The notes beneath the pieces are model-generated. The model made no database searches. It saw only the letters and a list, made by a program, of their open reading frames with translations, and had not been told where the DNA came from. A program made the position numbers and the translations under genes. Shown piece after piece: positions 47,311-58,332 of a stretch of DNA of 64,000 nucleotides. How positions within the stretch are numbered: the stretch's first letter is position 1; the number at the start of each line of letters is the position of its first letter. This DNA comes from Tepidimonas aquatica (GTDB taxonomy: Bacteria > Pseudomonadota > Gammaproteobacteria > Burkholderiales > Burkholderiaceae_C): contig NZ_VJNA01000004.1 in the NCBI RefSeq assembly GCF_007556585.1, positions 51,083-115,082 of the forward strand, written 5' to 3'.

Positions 47311-47316
47311 TACAAT
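47311..47316 (+). promoter_or_regulatory. Candidate -10 element of ppnP
   Basis: TACAAT lies 9 bp before the ppnP start codon, so a transcript from it would be nearly leaderless. No good -35 box is seen. Confidence 0.3.
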
Positions 47317-47325
47317 CGGCGCACC

Positions 47326-49036
<1,711 letters not shown>

Positions 49037-49069
49037 TGGTTGGGCGGCCACGCGTGCCGCCGAGCGTCT

Positions 49070-50101
49070 TCACTGACCCAACTGCACCCACGCCACGATG
49101 CGCTGAGCCAGGCGTTTGGTGTTGCCGGGCGAGCGCAGCGCGCCGGCCAACACGTGTTGGTCGCGGTCGGTGCTGTCGTGCACTTCCTCCAGCAGCTTGG
49201 TCGGGCTACCCAACCGGTTGAACACGGCGCGCGTCAGCGCCGGGTCCACGGTGCGGTCGGCGGGGCTGTACAGCAACAGGATCGGCGTCCGTACCCGCCC
49301 CAGATCCGCCTCGCGCACGCGCTGCACCAGCGCCATCATCGGCAACAGCGCGTCCACCGGATAAACCCGTGTCCAACCGGCGTCGATACGTGCGTCGCCG
49401 CTGGGCGCCCCGACAGTGCCGCCGGTGATGGCGTGGGCGATCTGCCGCCCCCACGGGCCAAGCAGCCACTCGGTGCGTTTGTCGGCCGGGCCAAAGTTGG
49501 GCGAGATCCACACTTGAGCGTGGACCGTGGCGTCGACCAGCTCGGGGTGCAGCGCCAACCACGCCCCCAGGGTGGCCCCGGTGGAGGTACCGATGACCAG
49601 CACACGCTCGCCCAGCGCGCGGCCGATGCGCACCGCTTCCACGGCGTCGGCCAACCAGTCCTGCATCGTGGCCACCCCCAGCGCATCCGGCGGCAGCCCG
49701 TGACCAGCCAGGCGGGTATAAAACAGGTTGGCCCCCAGCGCCTGCGCCACCTGCTCGGCCAACGGGGCCGTCTCCACCCGGCTGGCGGTGAAGCCGTGTA
49801 GGTACACCACCGCCCACGGTGTGCGCTGCCCCGGTGGACCGTGCCAGACGATGCCCTTGGCCGCACCGGGCCGCAGCCCCATGTGCTGGGCTTCCTGCGT
49901 TGCGAGCCAAGCGTCCAGTTCGGCCGCAGCCAATGGGGGCACCGGCCGGGCAGTCGCTGCCTCGGGGCCGGCGTCGTAGCGCGGCCCCAGCCACCACAGC
50001 GCCGCCAGCGCCAGTGGCAGCACCCACAGCCAGCGCGCCCAGCGCAGCGACCCACGCTGGGCGCGCTGGCCGGGTAACCGCGTGTAACAAGCCTTTCGCA
50101 T
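49070..50101 (-). CDS. Alpha/beta hydrolase with N-terminal membrane anchor
   Basis: A 343-residue predicted serine hydrolase. An N-terminal hydrophobic segment (WLWVLPLALAALWWLG, about residues 21-36) suggests a signal anchor or secretion. The core shows VVYLHGFTASRVETAPL, the nucleophile elbow GTSTGATLG, an acid in LLLYSPADRTVDP and the likely catalytic His in DRDQHV. The start at MRKACYTRL follows AGGAGG. Neighbours give no hint of substrate; carboxylesterase or lipase-like activity is possible. Confidence 0.8.
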   Translation of the reverse strand: MRKACYTRLPGQRAQRGSLRWARWLWVLPLALAALWWLGPRYDAGPEAATARPVPPLAAAELDAWLATQEAQHMGLRPGAAKGIVWHGPPGQRTPWAVVYLHGFTASRVETAPLAEQVAQALGANLFYTRLAGHGLPPDALGVATMQDWLADAVEAVRIGRALGERVLVIGTSTGATLGAWLALHPELVDATVHAQVWISPNFGPADKRTEWLLGPWGRQIAHAITGGTVGAPSGDARIDAGWTRVYPVDALLPMMALVQRVREADLGRVRTPILLLYSPADRTVDPALTRAVFNRLGSPTKLLEEVHDSTDRDQHVLAGALRSPGNTKRLAQRIVAWVQLGQ

Positions 50102-50184
50102 TGCAAGCCTCCTCTTGGCAACGGCGCGCCGGCCGCCAACAATCATTGTGAAGGCAAAACGCCCCGTTTCAGGAGATTGCATCC

Positions 50185-50607
50185 ATGTGGCTCACCGCCC
50201 CGTTTGACCCCGCCACCGTCGACCGCATCAACCGCGCCCAGGCCGGCGTGGTGGCCGACCCGGTTCACCCATTGGTCTGTCTGCAGGCACGCGATGGCCG
50301 CCACGCCCTGGCCGGTGGTTACGTGGGCACGCTGGTGGCGCACCGGCAAGGGCTGGTATGCCCGACGTGCGGCCATGTGCAAAGCTGGCTGCCAGCCGCG
50401 GTGCTGCGGCAGGCTGAGCGTGCCGGCGATGTGTCCGCCGCCGCCCAGGCCATGCGCATTGAGCGCACGCGGCAAAGCGCGCTGGACGACTTCCGTCGCC
50501 TCGTGCGGGGCGGTCAGCTCAGCGCGCAGCCCATGGTGGACACCCTGGAAGCGATGGCGCCGCGCGTGAGCACCGGCGCCGACACCGAACTGGCCTTGGC
50601 CGCCTGA
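50185..50607 (+). CDS. Hypothetical protein with one CxxC motif
   Basis: A 140-residue protein I do not recognise. It has one CPTC motif (residues 59-62) with a nearby His, no transmembrane segment, and a helical, charged C-terminal half. The start is an ATG after AGGAGAT. It lies alone between the hydrolase (divergent) and murB (convergent). A single CxxC could bind metal in a dimer or form a disulfide; neither is shown. Confidence 0.6.
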   Translation: MWLTAPFDPATVDRINRAQAGVVADPVHPLVCLQARDGRHALAGGYVGTLVAHRQGLVCPTCGHVQSWLPAAVLRQAERAGDVSAAAQAMRIERTRQSALDDFRRLVRGGQLSAQPMVDTLEAMAPRVSTGADTELALAA

Positions 50608-50657
50608 CGCACGCGGCCACCAGCGGCCACTGCGCCATGGTCCGCCCGGACCCGCGT

Positions 50658-51722
50658 TCAACCGACCACGACGGGTTCAGGCTCCAGACGAATACCAAAA
50701 CGTTCATAGACGCTGGTCTGGATCAGCCGTGCCAGCGTCATCACCTCCCCCCCGGTGCAGGGGTTGGTGGGGCCACCTAGGTTGACCAGCACCAGCGCCT
50801 GTTTTTCGTAGACCCCGGCACGGCCCACGGTTTTGCCCTTCCAGCCGCAGGCATCGATCAACCAACCGGCGGCCAGTTTGACACTGCCGTCGGGCATCGG
50901 GTAGTGCACGACGTGCGGGTCGCGCCCGATGATGTCGGCGCACTGCTCGGGCGTGACCGTCGGGTTTTTGAAAAAACTGCCCGCGTTGCCCAGCACCGCC
51001 GGGTCGGGCAGCTTGGCGCGCCGGATCTGGCACACCCAGTCGAACACCTGTTGCGGTGAGGGTTCGGTGATGCCCGTCTCGGCCACCTTGCGTTGCAGGT
51101 CGTGGTAGCCCAGCTCGACCCGCCAACGCTTGGGCAACCAAAAACGCACGCGTGTGATCAGCGCCCGGCCCTTGAGCCCCATGCCGCCGGCGTGGGGGCG
51201 CTCGTGCTTGAACACCGAATCACGGTAGCCAAAGGCACAGTGCTCATGGCGCAGTGTCAACGGCGCCCCTGTTTCCAGGTCGATGGCGTCCAACGAATGG
51301 AAGCGATCCTGCAATTCCACCCCGTAGGCGCCGATGTTTTGCACCGGGGCCGCGCCTACCGTGCCGGGAATCAGGGCCAGGTTCTCCAGGCCGGGCCAAC
51401 CCTGTTGCAGGGTCCACGCGACGAAGTCGTGCCAACGCTCGCCAGCCCCCGCCTCGACCAACCAGCCGCGCGCGTCCTCGTGCACCAGCCGCCGCCCTGG
51501 GATTTCGACCTTGAGCACCAGCGCGCGCACGTCGCCCGTCAGCACGATGTTGCTGCCGCCGCCCAGAATGAACGTATCCTGCCAGCGCCAGTCGGGGTGG
51601 CGCACCAGCGCCAGCACATCGGCGTCGCTGCGTACGCGCGCCAACCGCATGGCGCGCGCGGCAATGCCGAACGTGTTGAGCCGCTGCAGCGGCACGTGAT
51701 TCTCGACTACCATGCACGGCAT
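50658..51722 (-). CDS. murB: UDP-N-acetylenolpyruvoylglucosamine reductase
   Basis: FAD enzyme completing UDP-MurNAc for peptidoglycan. The 354-residue frame is of type I: FILGGGSNIVLTGDVRALVL (FAD site, about residues 51-70), IPGTVGAAPVQNIGAYGVEL, GYRDSVFKH, the catalytic Ser in GNAGSFFKNP and the catalytic Glu near the end (RLEPEP). Either of two close starts, MPCMVV or MVVENH (51713), is possible. Confidence 0.95.
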   Translation of the reverse strand: MPCMVVENHVPLQRLNTFGIAARAMRLARVRSDADVLALVRHPDWRWQDTFILGGGSNIVLTGDVRALVLKVEIPGRRLVHEDARGWLVEAGAGERWHDFVAWTLQQGWPGLENLALIPGTVGAAPVQNIGAYGVELQDRFHSLDAIDLETGAPLTLRHEHCAFGYRDSVFKHERPHAGGMGLKGRALITRVRFWLPKRWRVELGYHDLQRKVAETGITEPSPQQVFDWVCQIRRAKLPDPAVLGNAGSFFKNPTVTPEQCADIIGRDPHVVHYPMPDGSVKLAAGWLIDACGWKGKTVGRAGVYEKQALVLVNLGGPTNPCTGGEVMTLARLIQTSVYERFGIRLEPEPVVVG

Positions 51723-51745
51723 TGTCGCAAACCCACCGCTGACCG

Positions 51746-52657
51746 ATGGACGACCCGACCGACCGCTGGCTGACGCTGGAGCTGCGCCTGGCCGCTTTGC
51801 TGCACAACCCGCAACGCGGCGCCGATTGGAGCACGGCGTTGGACGCCGTGCTGCAGCAGGCCCGCGCCCTGCTGGGCGAGGACGAAGATGCGGGGCTGTA
51901 TTGGCTGCTGCACGTCAGCGCCACCACACCGGTGGGCTACAGCACCGCCCATGCCTTGACGTGCTGGGCGCTGGCGCGGCTGCTGGCGGCGCCGTTGGGT
52001 CTGACGGAGCAGCAGGCCGACGCGCTGGAGCGTGCGGCCCTGACGATGAACATTGGCATGACGGCGCTGCAGGACGCCTTGGCGGCGCAACCCTACCCGC
52101 CCGACGCGCAACAGCGTGCGCTGATCGATACCCACGCGGCACGCGGGGCGCAGTGCCTGCGCGAGTGCGGCGTGCGCGACGCGGCCTGGCTGCACATCGT
52201 CGAGCACCACCATGAGCCCGACGTCACGGACCTGCCCACGCAGGTGCTGCAGCGCATCGACCGCTACGCCGCCCTGCTGAGCCCGCGCGTGTCGCGCAGT
52301 GGGCACGACGCGGTGCAGGGGGCACGGCAATTGCAGCCCCACGGCCCCGCCGACGACCCGATCCACCGCGCCTTGGTGACCACGTTGGGGGTGTGCCCGC
52401 CGGGGGCGTTCGTGCGGCTGCACGACGGCACGCTGGCGGTGGTGCTGCGCCGCAGCGGCCGGCCTGCCGAACCGTGGGTGGCGCGGGTGCAGGACGCCGA
52501 GGGTCGACCGCTGCCCGAGCCGCAGTGGCTCGACACGTCCGACCCCGCGCACGCCATCGCCGAGGCGCTGCCTGCCGCCGAGGTACGGCTGCGGCTGCCG
52601 CACGCCAGCCTGCTGCGGCTGGCGCGCCGTGCCTCAACGGCGCGGGCCGGGGGGTGA
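51746..52657 (+). CDS. Degenerate HD/HD-GYP-like domain protein
   Basis: A 303-residue cytoplasmic protein. The middle follows the layout of HD-GYP phosphodiesterases: a helix with a single His ([15 protein letters not shown]), a position where HDIGK is expected but MNIGMTAL stands, [11 protein letters not shown], and IVEHHHEPD followed by [15 protein letters not shown]. The HD pair and the GYP motif are missing, so phosphodiesterase activity is unlikely; a regulatory or binding role is more likely. It starts 24 bp from the divergent murB and overlaps the end of plsY by 24 bp. Confidence 0.65.
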   Translation: MDDPTDRWLTLELRLAALLHNPQRGADWSTALDAVLQQARALLGEDEDAGLYWLLHVSATTPVGYSTAHALTCWALARLLAAPLGLTEQQADALERAALTMNIGMTALQDALAAQPYPPDAQQRALIDTHAARGAQCLRECGVRDAAWLHIVEHHHEPDVTDLPTQVLQRIDRYAALLSPRVSRSGHDAVQGARQLQPHGPADDPIHRALVTTLGVCPPGAFVRLHDGTLAVVLRRSGRPAEPWVARVQDAEGRPLPEPQWLDTSDPAHAIAEALPAAEVRLRLPHASLLRLARRASTARAGG

Positions 52658-53299
52658 CGCCGCGCCGTTGCGCTGGCCGATGCGGCTTTCCTGCCCGGCC
52701 AGCAGGCGCTGGATATTGCCCGCGTGGCGCCACAGCAGCAGCACCGCCATCGCCGCCACGGTGAACCCCTGCGGACCGCGCGCATCCCACAGCGTGCCGT
52801 CCAGCAACCCGTACAGCAACGGGGCAGCCACCGCCGCCACGATGGCCGCCAGCGACGAGTAGCGCGTGGTCAGCGCCACCGCGATCCAGGTGCCGACGAC
52901 CAACACGCCCAGCCAGGGCTGCAGCGCCAGCAGCACACCGGCCGCGGTGGCCACGCCCTTGCCACCGCGGAAGCGGAAAAACACCGGAAACAAGTGCCCC
53001 GCGAACGCCGCCAACCCCACTGCGGCGACGACGCCATCGCCCAGGCCCCACGCCGCGCCCCAGCGCGCCACCAGCCACACCGGCAGCCAGCCTTTGGCAG
53101 CGTCCAGCAGCAAGGTCAGCGCCGCGGCGGCCTTGCTGCCCGAGCGCAGCACGTTGGTCGCGCCGGGGTTGCCGCTGCCGTAGGTGCGCGGGTCGGCCAA
53201 CCCCATCAGGCGGCTGACCAACACGGCAAACGACAACGAACCGATCGCGTAGGCGAGCACGACCGCCAGCACGGCGGTCCACGAGGTCAGGTCGGGCAC
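52634..53299 (-). CDS. plsY: Glycerol-3-phosphate acyltransferase PlsY
   Basis: Inner-membrane enzyme that acylates glycerol 3-phosphate from acyl phosphate, the first step of phospholipid synthesis. The 221-residue frame has [36 protein letters not shown] and about five hydrophobic helices. The start is GTG (PDLTSWTAV) behind GCAGGAG; the longer open frame upstream is not conserved. The C-terminal end overlaps the convergent HD-like gene by 24 bp. Confidence 0.93.
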   Translation of the reverse strand: MPDLTSWTAVLAVVLAYAIGSLSFAVLVSRLMGLADPRTYGSGNPGATNVLRSGSKAAAALTLLLDAAKGWLPVWLVARWGAAWGLGDGVVAAVGLAAFAGHLFPVFFRFRGGKGVATAAGVLLALQPWLGVLVVGTWIAVALTTRYSSLAAIVAAVAAPLLYGLLDGTLWDARGPQGFTVAAMAVLLLWRHAGNIQRLLAGQESRIGQRNGAASPPGPRR

Positions 53300-53352
53300 G
53301 AACGATACTCCTGCGGTTGCCCAAGCGATGGCGCGATTGTGCCAGCGTGCGC

Positions 53353-54447
53353 TCACTGCGCGGGGTCGCGCAGCTCCCAGCGGATGGCGTCGATGGCCCC
53401 CAGCAACTCCGGCGACAACGCAACCGGCCAGGCCGCAACACAGTCGTGCAACTGCTGCAGCGACGTCACACCGATGATGGTGCTGGCCACGCGCCAGTTG
53501 CGGTAGCAAAACGCCAGCGCCATCTGCGTGGGCGTCAGCCCGTGCTGGCGCGCCAGCGCGTTGTAGCGGCGCGCCGCGGCCAGCGCCTCGGGACGGCCCC
53601 AGCGCTGCTTGCGCATGCTCTCAAACAGCGCCAGCCGACCCTGTGGCGGACCGGCGTGCGCCAACCCCGTGTCGTCGTACTTGCCGGTCAGCAACCCAAA
53701 ACCCAGCGGCGAGTACGCCAGCAACCCCACGCCCAACCGGTGGCAGGTCTCGTCCAGCGCGTTTTCGTAGCTGCGGTTGATCAGGCAATACGGGTTTTGC
53801 ACGCTGACCACCCGCGGCAGCCCGTGCTGCTCGGCCAACCGCACGAACTCGTGCACGCCGTAGGGCGTCTCGTTGGACAGGCCGACGTAGCGCACCTTGC
53901 CCGCGCGCACCAGCGTGTCCATCGCTTCCAGTTGCTCCAGGATGCTGGCGCAGGGTTTGTCTTTGCTGGGGTCGAACGCCAGCGCGCCAAACATCGGCAC
54001 GTTGCGCGCCGGCCAATGGATCTGGTACAGGTCGATGACGTCGGTGCGCAGCCGGCGCAGGCTGCCCTCGCAGGCGGCGATGATCTCGGCCTTGGTCAGG
54101 CCAGCCTGTTCGCCGCGAATCCAGGGCATGCCGCGCGAGGGGCCAGCGACTTTGGTGGCCAGCACGATGCGTTGCCGCACGCCAGGCCGCTGGGCCAGCC
54201 AGCGACCGATGATGGTTTCGGTGGCACCGTAGGTTTCGGCGCGTGCCGGCACCGAATACATCTCGGCGGTATCGATGAAGTCGATCCCCAACGCCAGCGC
54301 CTGGTCCAGGATGGCATGGGCGTCGGCCTCGCCGACTTGTTCGCCAAACGTCATCGTGCCCAGGCAAATGGGCGATACGCGCAGGTCGGGCGCCAGCGTC
54401 ACAGGGGTCATGGCCATCGTCACGGAGTCCTCGGTGGGTTGCGTCAT
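53353..54447 (-). CDS. Aldo/keto reductase, Tas-like
   Basis: A 364-residue NADPH-dependent oxidoreductase with a TIM-barrel fold. It has [35 protein letters not shown] with catalytic Asp and Tyr, and [13 protein letters not shown] with the catalytic Lys, and ends with a cofactor-binding [12 protein letters not shown]. The ETYG pattern is typical of Tas. The start overlaps the synthetase stop by ATGA, so the two are co-translated. Substrate unknown. Confidence 0.87.
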   Translation of the reverse strand: MTQPTEDSVTMAMTPVTLAPDLRVSPICLGTMTFGEQVGEADAHAILDQALALGIDFIDTAEMYSVPARAETYGATETIIGRWLAQRPGVRQRIVLATKVAGPSRGMPWIRGEQAGLTKAEIIAACEGSLRRLRTDVIDLYQIHWPARNVPMFGALAFDPSKDKPCASILEQLEAMDTLVRAGKVRYVGLSNETPYGVHEFVRLAEQHGLPRVVSVQNPYCLINRSYENALDETCHRLGVGLLAYSPLGFGLLTGKYDDTGLAHAGPPQGRLALFESMRKQRWGRPEALAAARRYNALARQHGLTPTQMALAFCYRNWRVASTIIGVTSLQQLHDCVAAWPVALSPELLGAIDAIRWELRDPAQ

Positions 54448-56234
54448 GTTCGGTCAGGGTTTGGTTGGGGGGTGGCGCGCTCGCGGGCGCGCGCCTCTTC
54501 CTGCAGGCGCAGTACGCGGCGCTGCACTTTGCCGGTGGCGGTCATCGGCAGCGCGTCGATGAATTCGATTTCTTTCGGGTACTCGTACGGCGCCAGCCGA
54601 CCTTTAACGTGCTGTTGCAGCTCGGCCTCCAGCGGCGCGTCAAACGTCTCGGCGGGGTTGGCGCAGCGCGCCCGGCGCTCGGCCCACGCTGGGGCCAGCA
54701 CCACGTAAGCCTTGACCACCGCGCCACGCTCGGGGTCGGGCTTGGGCACGACGGCGGCGTTGGCCACCGCCGGGTGCTTGAGCAGGCAGTTTTCGATTTC
54801 GCTGGGGCCGATGCGGTAGCCGGCCGACTTGAACACGTCGTCGGCGCGGCCCTGGTACCACAGGTAACCGTCGGCGTCCTGGATGGCCAAGTCGCCGGTG
54901 CGGCACCAGCTGTCGGCCGGATCGCCGGTGAACTTGGCCCGGGTGGCGGCGTCGTTGCCCCAGTAACCGAGGAAAAACACCGGATCGGGCTCACCGTGCA
55001 CGTCGCGGCGGTGCACCGCCACCTCGCCCACCGTGCCGGGCGGCACGGGCTGGCCCGCTTCATCCAGCACCGCCACCCGGTGGCCAGGGTAAGCCCGGCC
55101 CATGCTGCCGGGGCGCGCCGGCCAGATGCGCGCGCAGTTGCCCACGACGTAGTTGATTTCGGTCTGACCGAACATCTCGTTGACGGTGACACCCAGCGCC
55201 TCCTGGCACCAGGTGAACACGGCGTCACCGACGGCCTCGCCGGCGCTCATGATGGCTTGCAGGTGCAAGCGGTGGTGGCGGCGCGGCTCAGGCACCGCCT
55301 TCATCATCGCTTTGAGCGCCGTCGGGAACAAAAAGGTGTGGGTGACGCGGTGACGCTGCAACAACGCAAACGCCTGCACCGGGTCGAACCGCCCCCGCCA
55401 CGCGACGATTGGCCGCCCAAAATACAGCGTCGGCAGCAAGGCGTCCATCAGACCACCGGTCCAGGCCCAATCGGCCGGGCTCCAAAACACCGCCTCGCTC
55501 TTGACACGCGGGTCCCAGGGGTCGAAGCCAAACCAGTTCTGGCTGCACACGAAGCCGCTCAGGTTGCCGATCAACGCGCGGTGAGGGATCAGCGCGCCCT
55601 TGGGGTTGCCGGTGGTGCCACTGGTGTAGATCAGCACCGCGGGGTCGTCGGCCGCGGTGTCCTCGACTGCGGCCCGCTTGCGCAGGCCGACGCGGGCGCG
55701 TGGCCAGTCGATGACGTCGGGCTCGAACGCGCCGGTCAGCCCCACCACGTGGCGCAGCGCCGGGCAGCGGGCGCGCACCGCCTGCACGCCGGGGCCGGTG
55801 GCGTCGTCGACCAGCGCCACCACCGCGGCGCTGTCTTGCAAGCGAAACGCCAGCGCTTCAGGGCCAAACAGCTGCGACAGCGGCACCGCCACCGCGCCCA
55901 GTTGCAGCACGGCGGTGTAAGCCACCGCCGTCTCGAAGCGCTGCGGCAACACGATGGCCACGCGCTCGCCGCGTTGCACGCCCAGCAACCGCAACGCGTT
56001 GGCCAGCCGGTTGGCCTCGGCGGCCAGCTCGGCGTAGGTGTGTCGCTGCGGGCGCTGGTCGGGGCCGTCTTCGATGATGGCCACCGCCCCAGCGTGGCGG
56101 CGCCGCTGCGCCCAGCGGTGCACGCACGCTTGCGCGACGTTGAAGCGCGCTGGCACGTGCCAGCGGAAGTTGGCGTGCAACGCCGCGTACAGGTCCGGCG
56201 CCGCAGCAGGGGTGTCGTGCAGTTGACGTGGCAT
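54444..56234 (-). CDS. AMP-forming acyl-CoA synthetase
   Basis: A 596-residue member of the adenylate-forming family that activates an acid with ATP and loads it on CoA. It has IYTSGTTGNPKGALIPHRAL (about residues 186-205), FGQTEINYVVGN, the YLWYQGRADDVFKSAGYRIG hinge (about residues 470-490), and the catalytic lysine in TATGKVQRR near the end. Closest to acetyl-CoA-synthetase-like or medium-chain acyl-CoA synthetases (MACS); the acid cannot be read from sequence. Start at MPRQLHDTP. Confidence 0.85.
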   Translation of the reverse strand: MPRQLHDTPAAAPDLYAALHANFRWHVPARFNVAQACVHRWAQRRRHAGAVAIIEDGPDQRPQRHTYAELAAEANRLANALRLLGVQRGERVAIVLPQRFETAVAYTAVLQLGAVAVPLSQLFGPEALAFRLQDSAAVVALVDDATGPGVQAVRARCPALRHVVGLTGAFEPDVIDWPRARVGLRKRAAVEDTAADDPAVLIYTSGTTGNPKGALIPHRALIGNLSGFVCSQNWFGFDPWDPRVKSEAVFWSPADWAWTGGLMDALLPTLYFGRPIVAWRGRFDPVQAFALLQRHRVTHTFLFPTALKAMMKAVPEPRRHHRLHLQAIMSAGEAVGDAVFTWCQEALGVTVNEMFGQTEINYVVGNCARIWPARPGSMGRAYPGHRVAVLDEAGQPVPPGTVGEVAVHRRDVHGEPDPVFFLGYWGNDAATRAKFTGDPADSWCRTGDLAIQDADGYLWYQGRADDVFKSAGYRIGPSEIENCLLKHPAVANAAVVPKPDPERGAVVKAYVVLAPAWAERRARCANPAETFDAPLEAELQQHVKGRLAPYEYPKEIEFIDALPMTATGKVQRRVLRLQEEARARERATPQPNPDRT

Positions 56235-56272
56235 GGCAGCACGCGCTCCATGGTGTGGGGATAATGGTGCCA

Positions 56273-57244
56273 ATGTACCAAGTCCTGCGACCTTCGCACA
56301 GCACCTTCGAGACGCTGCGCGGCGTGCGGCTGCACCTGCGCCACTGGGGCCAGCCACAGGCGCAGCAGCCCCCCGTGCTGCTGCTGCACGGCTGGATGGA
56401 CGTGTCGGCGTCGTGGCAGTTCGTCGTCGATGCGCTGCGCACACCCCGGCTGTGCATCGCGCCCGACTGGCGCGGCTTTGGCCTCAGCACCGCCGCCCAC
56501 CTGGACGTCGCGCACGCACCCCCGCCCTACGGCTTGGGCGACCACTACCTGTTCGCCGACTACTTGGGTGACCTGGACGCGCTGATCGAGCGGGTCAACC
56601 AACGCTTGGGGCGTGCGCTGGACGCGCCGGTAGACCTGGTGGGCCACAGCATGGGCGGCAACGTGGCCATGCTGTACGCCGGGGTGCGTCCGCAGCGGGT
56701 GCGCCGGCTGGTCAACCTGGAGGGCTTTGGGCTGCCCGCCACCGATCCGGCCCAGGCGCCGCGCCACCTGGCCCGCTGGCTGGACGAGCTGGCGGCCCTG
56801 CGGCGTGGCGACATCGTGCTGAAAACCTACCGCGGACGGCACGGCGTGGCGCAACGCCTGATGAAGACCAACCGCCGCCTGCCGCCGGAGCGCGCGCTGT
56901 GGCTGGCGCAGCACTGGGCGCGCCCGACCGACCCCACGCAGCCCGACGGCGAATGGGTCATCCTGGGTGACGTGGCGCACAAGGTGCGCGGCAGCCAGCC
57001 GTACCGGCTGGACGAGGTGCTGGCCATCTGGGCCGCCATCGAAGCGCCGGTGCTGGCGGTACAGGCCAGCGACGACAGCCTGGCGCAGTGGTTTCCACGC
57101 GGCGAGCACTCGCTGGCCGAGTACCATCGGCGCCTGCAGGTGGTTCGGCACTGCCGCATCGCCCACGTGAACGACGCCGGCCACATGCTGCACCACGACC
57201 AGCCGCAGCGCGTGGCCGAGTTGATCGAACAACACCTGGCGTGA
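56273..57244 (+). CDS. Alpha/beta hydrolase
   Basis: A 323-residue cytoplasmic hydrolase with VLLLHGWMDVSASWQFVVDAL (oxyanion region), APDWRGFG, the nucleophile elbow GHSMGGNVA at about residue 127 and the catalytic His in NDAGHMLHHDQP near the end. Starts at 56264 and 56273 are both possible. It diverges from the acyl-CoA synthetase. Substrate unknown. Confidence 0.83.
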   Translation: MYQVLRPSHSTFETLRGVRLHLRHWGQPQAQQPPVLLLHGWMDVSASWQFVVDALRTPRLCIAPDWRGFGLSTAAHLDVAHAPPPYGLGDHYLFADYLGDLDALIERVNQRLGRALDAPVDLVGHSMGGNVAMLYAGVRPQRVRRLVNLEGFGLPATDPAQAPRHLARWLDELAALRRGDIVLKTYRGRHGVAQRLMKTNRRLPPERALWLAQHWARPTDPTQPDGEWVILGDVAHKVRGSQPYRLDEVLAIWAAIEAPVLAVQASDDSLAQWFPRGEHSLAEYHRRLQVVRHCRIAHVNDAGHMLHHDQPQRVAELIEQHLA

Positions 57245-57320
57245 CGCCGCGCAGCGCGCACCGCGGGACGGCATCCCATCTGCCGCGCGCCGTGGCCGCG
57301 CGCCGACCGAGGACCGCACC

Positions 57321-58203
57321 TTGCCCAACACACACCATTGGCGCACCGACGTCCTGATGCTGCTGACCGCCGCGATCTGGGGCTCCACCTTCGTGGCCCA
57401 GCAACTGGGCATGGCCAGCGTTGGGCCGTTTGCCTACACCGCCGCGCGCATGACACTGGGGCTGGCGCTGATCGCGCCGCTGTGGTCGTGGCGCGGCGGC
57501 CCGTTTGCAGCCGTGCCGCGCGTGGACAGCACCGGGCTGTGGCGCGACGGCACGCTGCTGGGGTTGGTGCTGTTTGCCGCCATCAACCTGCAGCAGGTGG
57601 GGCTGCTGGGCACCAGCGTGTCCAACGCCGGCTTCATCACCGGCCTGTACGTGGTGTTGGTGCCGCTGCTGCTGGCGCTGGGCGGGCGACGCGTGGCGGC
57701 GCCGGTGTGGCTGGCGGTGGCGCTGGCCACGGCGGGGCTGTACCTGCTCAGTGTGCAGCCCGACGCCTCGATCGCCCCGGGGGACTGGTTGCAGCTCGGC
57801 GGCGCGCTGCTGTGGGCGGTGCATGTACTGCTGGTGGGCCGCTACGCACGGCGCCACGACGCCCTGCGCCTGGCCGTCGTGCAGTACGCGGTGGCGGCGG
57901 CGTTGTCGTGGGGGGGTGGCTGCGCTGCGCGCCGAGCCGATGGGACCGCAGGCGCTGTGGGCGGCCGCGGGCGCCATCGCCTGGGGTGGTGTGCTGTCGA
58001 TCGGGGTGGCCTACACCCTGCAGGTGGTCGCGCAGCGCCACGCCCACCCCACCCACGCGGCCATCATCTACAGCAGCGAGGGGGTGTTTTCCGCGCTGGG
58101 TGGCTGGTGGGTGCTGGGTGAGGCCATCGGCCTGCGCGGTTGGACGGGCGCGGCGCTGATCGTGGCAGGCATGGTGGTGGCGCAGCTCGGACAGCGCGAC
58201 TGA
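57321..58203 (+). pseudogene. EamA/DMT family transporter, frameshifted at a G7 run
   Basis: An inner-membrane drug/metabolite exporter-like protein. The first frame (TTG start, LPNTHHWRTDVLMLLTAAIW) gives about 197 good residues and six or so helices with GSTFVAQQLGMASVGPFAYTAARM. Coherence is lost at seven G (57910-57916). Downstream the matching second half continues in another frame (PQALWAAAGAIAWGGVLSIG, YSSEGVFSALGGWWVLGEAIG) to the stop at 58203. One base fewer in the run restores one frame of about 293 residues. As read, the product would end at 58121 with an aberrant tail. Confidence 0.8.
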
Positions 58204-58332
58204 CCCGCGCCGCTTCACCGTGGTGCGCCGGCACGCCCTGCACGGGGCGTGCAAGGCTGCGGACGCCGTGCGAAAATTGCACGTTTGTCAAGCCACTGAA
58301 CACAGACTCAGTTTGCGACGGGAACACGCACG

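Noticed and set aside
49040..49062. Hairpin between argG and the convergent hydrolase as a terminator
   Set aside because: The stem (GGCGGC/GCCGCC) is short and no T run follows on either strand.
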